DNA of 64,000 nt, taken from NCBI RefSeq assembly GCF_014396785.1, contig NZ_CP060718.1, forward strand, positions 2,353,655 through 2,417,654, in the 5' to 3' direction. The stretch comes from Sphingomonas lutea (GTDB lineage Bacteria > Pseudomonadota > Alphaproteobacteria > Sphingomonadales > Sphingomonadaceae). The stretch's first letter is position 1. Every line of letters begins with the position of its first letter. This document shows positions 58,485 through 64,000 of the stretch, piece after piece. Under the pieces are notes generated by a model. The model was not told where the DNA came from. It did not search any database and was given only the letters and a program-made list of their open reading frames with translations. A program made the position numbers and the translations under genes.

Positions 58485-58772
58485 ATGACTCGTCATTTCA
58501 CCGCATTGTTCGTGCTCGTCGCCGGAACGCTCGCCACCCCGGCGCTTCCTGCCCCGCCGGAGTCCGGCAAAAGCGGCGCTGTTGAATTTTGCAGGTCACT
58601 CCTGCCCAGTCTTCCGAGCGCCAACCTCGGCGAATGCGTCAGCTACGTGATCGTCAACGAGAACGGCTTCCCGTCGCACGATTGCGACGCATTCCTCGAG
58701 ATCAACCCTGCCCTGTTCTACCTGTTCTACGATTCCTATTCGGATTGCGTGCGCGCCAACAAGAAAGATTGA
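58485..58772 (+). CDS. Small secreted four-cysteine protein, 95 aa
   Basis: A strong GAAGGGAGG site precedes the ATG. Residues 1-23 are a signal peptide (MTRHFTALFVLVAGTLATPAL). The mature peptide has four cysteines (EFCRS, GECVS, HDCDA, SDCVR), enough for two disulfides, and the pattern FLEINPALFYLFYDSYSDCVR. It is divergent from the CadC-like gene, so it is a natural candidate target of that regulator. I do not recognise the family. Confidence 0.7.
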   Translation: MTRHFTALFVLVAGTLATPALPAPPESGKSGAVEFCRSLLPSLPSANLGECVSYVIVNENGFPSHDCDAFLEINPALFYLFYDSYSDCVRANKKD

Positions 58773-58861
58773 TCCGGGACCGGTTGGCGGGTGCGGCGTC
58801 ATGCGCGCGCCCGCCGCAGGTCAGCAACGAACCGACACGCCGCCGTACAGTTCGACGTCGG

Positions 58862-58995
58862 GCGTATCGCACCTCAGCCGCAAGTGCGCGACCGTCTTCA
58901 CCGACGCCTACGTCCGCCGCCTCGCCGCGCTGACGCCGCGCATCAGCCTGCGCGCAAACGCCCCGCCGCCGCTAACCCGCGTCGACTGCGTCTAG
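58862..58995 (+). pseudogene. Duplicated 3' fragment of the SGNH-like gene
   Basis: From about 58862 to the TAG at 58995 the sequence matches the last ~130 bp of the SGNH-like gene (about 56322-56451) closely, in the same frame. The codons for RKCATVFTDAYVRRLAALTPRI and RANAPPPLTRVDCV and the stop and following TAGCCCGCC are shared. Upstream of this the similarity is lost, so it is a stranded gene end, not a functional gene. An open frame from 58801 covers it but has no ribosome site or domain. The region 58773-59075 otherwise holds nothing I can identify. Confidence 0.8.
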
Positions 58996-59075
58996 CCCGC
59001 CCGAAATTCTGGGGGCGCAACAATAGGAACTGCCGGGCGCAGCCTGGGTTGAGGGGCGCGACAGGAGTGCCCCCA

Positions 59076-59762
59076 ATGCCCAGCAAATCCCCCAATGAGC
59101 GATCCCAGCAGCGCGCGCTGATCGGCGCGGGAGTCGCCGCCGCGGCCGTCGGCGCGGCCTTCATCTGGAAGCATAAGGCGAGCGGCGACGGTGACCGCGA
59201 GACGATCAGCGACGCCCCGGACCATGTGCTGCGCGGCAAGTCGCGGGACGCTGTCGAGGGCGATGGCACTCTGGTCGGGCGCACCGTCACCATCGGCCGC
59301 CCGCGCCGGGAAATCTACGACGCCTGGCGCGACTTCACCCGCTTCCCGGACTTCATGGACAATGTCGAACGCGTCGAGAAGCTCGACGACAAGCGTTCGC
59401 GCTGGACCATCAAGGGCCCCGGCGGGAAAAACGTCGAGCTCGTCACCCGCATCGTCGAGGACGTGCCCGGCGAGCGCATCGCCTGGGAAAGCGAAGAGGA
59501 ATCCGACGTCGATACGGCGGGCATCGTCGAGCTTACCGACGCGCCGCCCGGACGCGGCACCTATGTGCGCCTGATGATGAGCTACGATCCGCCCGGCGGT
59601 GCCATCGGCCGCGGCATCGCCAAGCTGCTCCAGCGCGAGCCGAGCATCCAGGCACGGCGTGATCTCCGGCGTTTCAAACAATTGATGGAAACCGGCGAAG
59701 TGACGGTCAACGCCTCGCCCTCCGCCCGCCCGTCAGAAACCCCGACCGAAGCCAGGATCTAG
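59076..59762 (+). CDS. SRPBCC-family protein (polyketide cyclase/START-like)
   Basis: From the ATG at 59076 with ACAGGAG upstream, the product is 228 residues. An N-terminal hydrophobic segment ([20 protein letters not shown]) anchors it. The SRPBCC domain follows: [55 protein letters not shown] and [15 protein letters not shown]. It binds a hydrophobic ligand or acts in coenzyme Q-type lipid handling, unknown here. It is 11 bp before a zinc alcohol dehydrogenase, a pairing I recall from other alphaproteobacteria. Confidence 0.88.
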   Translation: MPSKSPNERSQQRALIGAGVAAAAVGAAFIWKHKASGDGDRETISDAPDHVLRGKSRDAVEGDGTLVGRTVTIGRPRREIYDAWRDFTRFPDFMDNVERVEKLDDKRSRWTIKGPGGKNVELVTRIVEDVPGERIAWESEEESDVDTAGIVELTDAPPGRGTYVRLMMSYDPPGGAIGRGIAKLLQREPSIQARRDLRRFKQLMETGEVTVNASPSARPSETPTEARI

Positions 59763-59772
59763 GAGAATATAT

Positions 59773-60996
59773 ATGCGCGCAGTCACCTGGCACGGCCGTC
59801 ACGACGTTCGCGTCGACACCGTCCCCGATCCCGAAATCGTCAATCCGCGCGACGCGATCATCAAGATCACCTCGACCGCGATCTGCGGGTCCGACCTTCA
59901 CCTCTACGACGGCTACATCCCCGGCATGCGCGCCGGCGACATCCTCGGCCATGAGAATATGGGCGAGGTGGTCGAAGTCGGCGCGAAGAGCAGCCTCAAG
60001 AAGGGACAGAAGGTCGTCATCCCCTTCACCATCAGCTGCGGCAATTGCTTCTTCTGTTCGAAGAAGCAGTTCAGCGCGTGCGACAACAGCAATCCCGCCG
60101 AAACCGCCGACGCGTCCGAAATCATGATGGGCCATCCGATGGGCGGCGCGTTCGGCTACGCCCATCTCACCGGCGGCTATGCCGGGGGGCAGGCCGAATA
60201 TCTGCGCGTGCCCTATTCCGATGTCGGCCCGATCGTCATCCCCGACGGGCTCGACGACGACAAGGTGCTGTTCCTGTCGGACATCCTGCCGACCGGCTGG
60301 CAAGCGGCGGAAAATGCCGAGATCGAGCCGGGCGATACCGTCGCCGTCTGGGGCTGCGGCCCGGTCGGCCTGTTCGCGATCCAGTCGGCGCTGATCATGG
60401 GCGCGCACCGCGTAATCGCCATCGACCATTATCCGGCGCGGCTGATGCTCGCCAAGCAGATGGGCGCGGAGATCCTCGATTATCGCGAGGTCGACGTACG
60501 CGATGCGCTGACCGAGATGACCGGCGGCATCGGCCCCGACGCGGTGATCGATTGCGTCGGCATGGAAAGCCACGGCATCGCCATCGACAATCTTGTCGAC
60601 ACCGCCAAGGCCCACACCTTCCTCGGCACCGAGCGCCCGCATGCGCTGCGCCAGGCGATCATGGCCTGCCGCAAGGGCGGCCGCGTTTCGATCCCCGGCG
60701 TCTATGGCGGGTTCGCGGACAAATTCCCGCTCGGCCAGATGATGGAAAAGGGCCTGAGCGTGAAGCAGGGCCAGACGCACGTCCAGAAATACTCCGAAAA
60801 GCTGCTTCAGATGATCGTTGAGGACAAGCTCGACACCACCTTCCTCATCTCGCACCACGCCAGCATCGAGGACGCGCCCGACATGTATAAGCACTGGCAC
60901 GACGACCAGAACGAATACACCAAGATCGTCCTCAAGCCCGCGCTTGCGAAAGGCGATGTACAAACGCTCAAGGAGTTCGCGCACGAGCCGGCGTAA
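59773..60996 (+). CDS. Zinc-dependent alcohol dehydrogenase (formaldehyde-dehydrogenase-like MDR)
   Basis: The product is 407 residues, with AGGAG eight bases before the ATG. MDR motifs are complete: [15 protein letters not shown] (catalytic zinc Cys-Gly-x-Asp), [16 protein letters not shown], the structural zinc cysteines [15 protein letters not shown] and [17 protein letters not shown] for NAD(P). This is the glutathione-independent formaldehyde dehydrogenase-like branch. Substrates of sphingomonad members are unproven. It forms an operon with the SRPBCC gene. Confidence 0.93.
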   Translation: MRAVTWHGRHDVRVDTVPDPEIVNPRDAIIKITSTAICGSDLHLYDGYIPGMRAGDILGHENMGEVVEVGAKSSLKKGQKVVIPFTISCGNCFFCSKKQFSACDNSNPAETADASEIMMGHPMGGAFGYAHLTGGYAGGQAEYLRVPYSDVGPIVIPDGLDDDKVLFLSDILPTGWQAAENAEIEPGDTVAVWGCGPVGLFAIQSALIMGAHRVIAIDHYPARLMLAKQMGAEILDYREVDVRDALTEMTGGIGPDAVIDCVGMESHGIAIDNLVDTAKAHTFLGTERPHALRQAIMACRKGGRVSIPGVYGGFADKFPLGQMMEKGLSVKQGQTHVQKYSEKLLQMIVEDKLDTTFLISHHASIEDAPDMYKHWHDDQNEYTKIVLKPALAKGDVQTLKEFAHEPA

Positions 60997-61141
60997 GTCC
61001 GCTTTCGACGCAGCCGTGCTTTGATCGGGCTGCCGTGCGGTCGGCCCTGCCCGGGATCGTTAAACCGCTATTTACTTGTGCGCCATGGCGGATAATCTGT
61101 CGATTGCTCGGTCTGCCTGTTGATGCGGGGAGATAGCGGTA

Positions 61142-62245
61142 ATGCGTTTGGCGCCCGGGTGGGTTGTCGCTGCGGCGTTGAGCGCACTGGCGGCCGGCGG
61201 ATGTGGCGGTACCAGCCAATCCTATTCTCTCGACATGCCGCCACTGATCTTGGCCCCCGCGTCGGCCGCGGCCATCGACGATCAACGCGCGCGATTCCGT
61301 GAAATCTACTGCGCTGTTCAGGCTGATCACGGCGCTAGCCATCCTTACGATCGCCCCTGCGCACAAGCTTTGCACAAGCTCGCAGGCGAAGCCTCGCCTG
61401 GTGGAAATCCCGTTTACTTGGGCCGAGGGCGCGTCGCCCTTCGGATACTGACAATTCCGGGGGTGTTCGGCGAGTGCGTGGAAGGAATGGCGAAGCCGTT
61501 CGAGGATGCCATCGCACCTCTCGCAAAGTTGGGTTGGACGGTGCAGCCTCTACGCGTCGACGGCCGCTCGAGCAGCAAGGCCAACGCCGAGCAGATTCGG
61601 GCGCAGCTTCGCACGATCAAGCTTGGGCCGACAGAGAAGCTGGTGCTCATCGGCTATTCCAAGGGCATGAGCGATATTATCGAATTGCTCGGCGCAGGTG
61701 CGGATGATGTCATCCCCGCAGGTTCATCGATCATTTCCGTCACCGGTGTCGTTGCGGGTACGCCGATCGCGGACGGCGGCGAGCGCCTTTACCGGAAATT
61801 CTGGTGGGTCCCGTTTCCATCTTGCCAGCCCGGTGACGGTGGGGGCGTCGCAAGCCTGACCCGCAAGCACCGCCTCAATTATCTGGAGCAGCATCCCCTT
61901 CCCGGGAAGTTCCGATATTATTCGCTGCCCGCTTTCACAACGCGCGACAACATCTCCTCCTATCTCCGCAATCCGCATGTGCAGCTGTCGCGCATCGACC
62001 CGCGCAATGATGGGAACGTCATCTTCCACGACAGCGTGCTCCCCGGAAGCACCCTACTCGGTTACGCGAACTCCGATCATTGGGCGTTGACCCTGCCGTT
62101 CTCACTGCAAGCGCCGTTCCGTTCCAAGTTCTTCGCAACGCGCAATGAGTTTCCACGCGTGGTGCTCCTGGAGGCGATCGCCCGCTTTCTCGAAGAACAA
62201 TATCTCGCGGAGGACCCGATTCCCGGCGTGGATCTCGAAAGGTAG
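61142..62245 (+). CDS. Putative lipoprotein with alpha/beta-hydrolase-like motif, unknown function
   Basis: The product is 367 residues with GGGGAGA before the ATG. The signal peptide ends in a lipobox (ALAAGGC, Cys21). The mature part has a strand-turn ILTIPGVFGECVEGM, then VQPLRVDGRSSSKANAEQI, LVLIGYSKGMSDIIELL (a GxSxG nucleophile elbow) and, near the end, ANSDHWALTLPF (a candidate catalytic His after an Asp). That is a plausible alpha/beta hydrolase, but I know no family match. Five bases separate it from the next gene, so the two lipoproteins are made together. Confidence 0.75.
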   Translation: MRLAPGWVVAAALSALAAGGCGGTSQSYSLDMPPLILAPASAAAIDDQRARFREIYCAVQADHGASHPYDRPCAQALHKLAGEASPGGNPVYLGRGRVALRILTIPGVFGECVEGMAKPFEDAIAPLAKLGWTVQPLRVDGRSSSKANAEQIRAQLRTIKLGPTEKLVLIGYSKGMSDIIELLGAGADDVIPAGSSIISVTGVVAGTPIADGGERLYRKFWWVPFPSCQPGDGGGVASLTRKHRLNYLEQHPLPGKFRYYSLPAFTTRDNISSYLRNPHVQLSRIDPRNDGNVIFHDSVLPGSTLLGYANSDHWALTLPFSLQAPFRSKFFATRNEFPRVVLLEAIARFLEEQYLAEDPIPGVDLER

Positions 62246-62249
62246 CTTG

Positions 62250-63788
62250 ATGTTCAAAGCCGTCCTCACCGCCTTCGCAGCACTTTTGGTGGCGGGTTGC
62301 GTTGCACCCATGCCGCTTCCGCCGCGAAACCTCTCCGGTCTGGTTCAGCCCGCGCAGCCCGTCTCGGACGGAGTGCTCGTCGGGTTTGTGGCGGACTCGC
62401 AGTTTCAGACCTTACGCAACCTCGCGCTCGTACGCGGCTATCGCGGTCGGCTTGAAGATTGGGCGATACCGGTGAGCATTCGTCCACCGGCATTGGACTG
62501 GGCTTCGCGCGCGCTTTTGCGGTCCAGTCTGCAAACTCTTCGATCGCGAAAGGTCAGCGCGGTTTTCTACCTTGGGGACGGCGCGAACAACGGGTGTCTT
62601 GACGAGTTGGCGGCGGGGCTGCCGGGATATCCTGCACGCCATGAAAGAGGCCTGCTGGCGGAGCTTGATGATTTCCGCCGAGCTGCCAACATTCCCGTAT
62701 ACTTTGTCCTTGGCAATCATGATCTCCTCGGGGCCGGCAGCACGTCTGATCCCGCGCGACGGCAAGCCTTTTGCGCCGACCAGGACGGCGGCGACAACCG
62801 CCTGCTTTATAAGTCCGAAGTCATTGCGCTCGCCGACCAGTTCAACCGCCAGAACGATACTTTGACCCAGGCCTGGGTTTACCGGTCGAATTACGTTGCC
62901 GGCGAAACCGAGCGGCGCTGCCGGACAGGGGGTCGGCCAGAACATCGCACTTGGGGCTGCTATCTAGCGGCGACCGTCGATCACCGGCACCGGTCGACGC
63001 CGATCCAGTTTCTCCTGCTCGATACCGCGGATTGGGCAAACACATTTCGCGCGCGAATCCGGGGCTTCGAACAACTTGGAATTTGGGGCGGAGTGTCGGT
63101 CGGTGCGGACGATAACGGGGTCCCGTCGCAAATGGGCTGGTTCAAGCAAACGACAGCGAACGATGTGCCGATGCGGGTCGCCCTCACGCACTACGATCTC
63201 CCCAGTCTCACGAAAAAGGCGGGCCCGTTCGGCAAACTGTCCAGCCTCGATTGGAACCTTGCCGACCTGTTCACCACACGCGGAGAGCCTAGAATCGCCC
63301 GTCAGATCGCCGGCTTTTGGATCTCGGCTCACACGCAAAATACCCGCCATTCCGTGCAGTCGGAATATTTCGATGTGGGCTGCCTAAGACGGAGCTGCGG
63401 CGAAGCGCGGCAACGCTTGTTCGTCACAGAACTCAACATCGGCTCGACCACCGACCATTCCAATTACGGAACTATTGCGGAATTCAGGCCGTCGGCAAGC
63501 GGCCCCGGGGAAATTCGTTTCGATCGCGTGGACGTCGAACCGCATGGGTGCGACGATGTTTACCGGCTTGTCGCGACAACGAAATTTCCAAATGCCGTGC
63601 AAGGCACGACGTCCGGCTGGGCGGCCCTCGGCATCTCGTTCACCGACCGACATAATTATTGGCGCTTCGATCACGCGGAAGCGAAGCGCATCTGGGCTAA
63701 CTTGGATAAGCTTGCCGCCTCAGACGTGCATCGGGCAGCTTGTATCGGACGCCTAGCCGCACAAGTTGAGGCCGGCCGGGGGAAGTAG
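62250..63788 (+). CDS. Calcineurin-like metallophosphoesterase lipoprotein
   Basis: The product is 512 residues with a lipobox (FAALLVAGC, Cys17). Metallophosphoesterase motifs are VGFVADSQFQ (usually D-x-H, here D-S-Q), YLGDGANNG (GD), VLGNHDLLG (GNHD), MRVALTHYDLP (His) and WISAHTQNTRHS (the GHxH position). One metal ligand is thus altered, the rest are kept. It could be a periplasmic phosphodiesterase or 5'-nucleotidase. A Cys-rich C-terminal part (CLRRSCGEARQ) is unusual. It is operonic with the hydrolase-like lipoprotein upstream. Confidence 0.82.
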   Translation: MFKAVLTAFAALLVAGCVAPMPLPPRNLSGLVQPAQPVSDGVLVGFVADSQFQTLRNLALVRGYRGRLEDWAIPVSIRPPALDWASRALLRSSLQTLRSRKVSAVFYLGDGANNGCLDELAAGLPGYPARHERGLLAELDDFRRAANIPVYFVLGNHDLLGAGSTSDPARRQAFCADQDGGDNRLLYKSEVIALADQFNRQNDTLTQAWVYRSNYVAGETERRCRTGGRPEHRTWGCYLAATVDHRHRSTPIQFLLLDTADWANTFRARIRGFEQLGIWGGVSVGADDNGVPSQMGWFKQTTANDVPMRVALTHYDLPSLTKKAGPFGKLSSLDWNLADLFTTRGEPRIARQIAGFWISAHTQNTRHSVQSEYFDVGCLRRSCGEARQRLFVTELNIGSTTDHSNYGTIAEFRPSASGPGEIRFDRVDVEPHGCDDVYRLVATTKFPNAVQGTTSGWAALGISFTDRHNYWRFDHAEAKRIWANLDKLAASDVHRAACIGRLAAQVEAGRGK

Positions 63789-64000
63789 CGTCGCAACCGT
63801 TACGCCCCCGACACATTCACAGCAAATAATCGTTAACCATAAAATTCCCGCTTGCGTCTCGCCGTGGTTGAGGCACAATATGTAGCAACGCTGAGGGGGA
63901 ATGACGCAATTACTGGTGTTTGGCGCTGGAATGCCTATATTCCAGTGATGGCCAGACTCGTCCCCGATTTCCACAGGGGGCGGGTGCGACAGATGCCCCG
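63789..64000. other. Right-edge intergenic region with TTAACCAT site and a 15-codon open frame
   Basis: This is AT-richer than the rest of the window. TTAACCAT near 63833 resembles a CtrA half-site. After GCTGAGGGGGA an ATG at 63901 opens only 15 codons (MTQLLVFGAGMPIFQ) and stops at 63948. A second ATG at 63947 stays open to the window end (MARLVPDFHRGRV), with no ribosome site. Either could be the start of a gene beyond the edge. Confidence 0.35.

Noticed and set aside
58801..58995. 64-codon open frame taken as a small gene
   Set aside because: Its second half is the duplicated end of the SGNH gene and the first half has no homology or ribosome site; treated as a gene fragment.
63901..63948. 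15-codon frame with a good SD as a leader peptide
   Set aside because: Too short and at the window edge; nothing downstream is visible to support an attenuator.
1..64000. tRNA, rRNA, prophage, integrase, toxin-antitoxin or restriction genes
   Set aside because: I searched by eye for T-loop motifs, recombinase motifs and typical neighbouring pairs and found none that could be supported.

Overview
The window is a gene-dense, high-GC stretch of chromosome from an alphaproteobacterium, most probably a member of the Sphingomonadaceae (Sphingomonas/Sphingomicrobium-like). The evidence is a SciP-type CtrA inhibitor, a class I PHA synthase with a phasin, ATP12, DUF4893, DUF445 and DUF6766 proteins, many TonB-free secreted serine hydrolases and M28/DUF885 peptidases, and short palindromic intergenic repeats of a kind I recall from sphingomonads. 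It looks like ordinary core chromosome. I see no rRNA, tRNA, IS element, prophage, CRISPR array or classical defence island.

Layout. 1-6 kb: a fatty-acid desaturase (cut by the window edge), a YghO-like acetyltransferase, exonuclease III, an XRE regulator with a helically phased direct repeat in front of it, a cluster of three small membrane or secreted proteins, an IscA-type Fe-S carrier and an M23 peptidase. 6-13 kb: a serine operon (serC, an exported RidA-like protein, serA), a DUF6766 protein, an exported alpha/beta hydrolase and purA. 12.7-17.3 kb (minus strand): acylphosphatase, a KOW-motif mini-protein, fabI, a YihY-family membrane protein, a DnaJ-like chaperone and a DUF885 lipoprotein. 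17.4-21.5 kb: a tightly coupled plus-strand run of pdxH, a cation diffusion facilitator, a PhzF-like isomerase, an APC permease and an NTF2-like secreted protein. 21.4-25.9 kb: a secreted MetX-like hydrolase, mnmA, sciP, two GlsB/YeaQ membrane proteins and a SIMPL protein. 26-34 kb: an RND efflux adaptor and pump, DUF445, GNAT and an exported amidohydrolase. 34-42 kb: murA, clpS, phasin, gmk, ATP12, HAD, RluA, DUF4893 and RarD. 42-48.8 kb: phaC, a TRIC/UPF0126 channel, a beta-lactamase-fold lipoprotein, an outer-membrane protein with a poly-proline tail and an AlaC-like aminotransferase. 48.9-53.6 kb: an M28 peptidase, a serine hydrolase, TerC and DUF465. 53.9-59 kb: an MBOAT/SGNH O-acetylation pair, a CadC-like regulator, a small Cys protein and a duplicated 3' fragment of the SGNH gene. 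59-64 kb: SRPBCC plus a zinc alcohol dehydrogenase, then a pair of unrecognised lipoproteins (hydrolase-like and phosphoesterase-like).

Five genes (serA, the YihY-like gene, the CDF transporter, RarD and the outer-membrane protein) carry an apparent one-base deletion in a short G/C homopolymer. Restoring one base returns the family C-terminus or N-terminus in each case. In two cases it also restores a four-base stop/start overlap with the next gene. The simplest reading is sequencing or assembly error rather than biology, so those proteins should be treated as intact.

The most interesting non-coding signals are: a composite two-hairpin repeat found after purA and again after the aminotransferase; a 67-68 bp palindromic element in two copies; a larger TCATTGCGAG-type palindrome between clpS and murA; TGCA-rich sites in front of the phasin that fit a PhaR operator; a hairpin-rich leader in front of serC; and a direct duplication of the last 130 bp of the SGNH gene flanking the CadC-like regulator.
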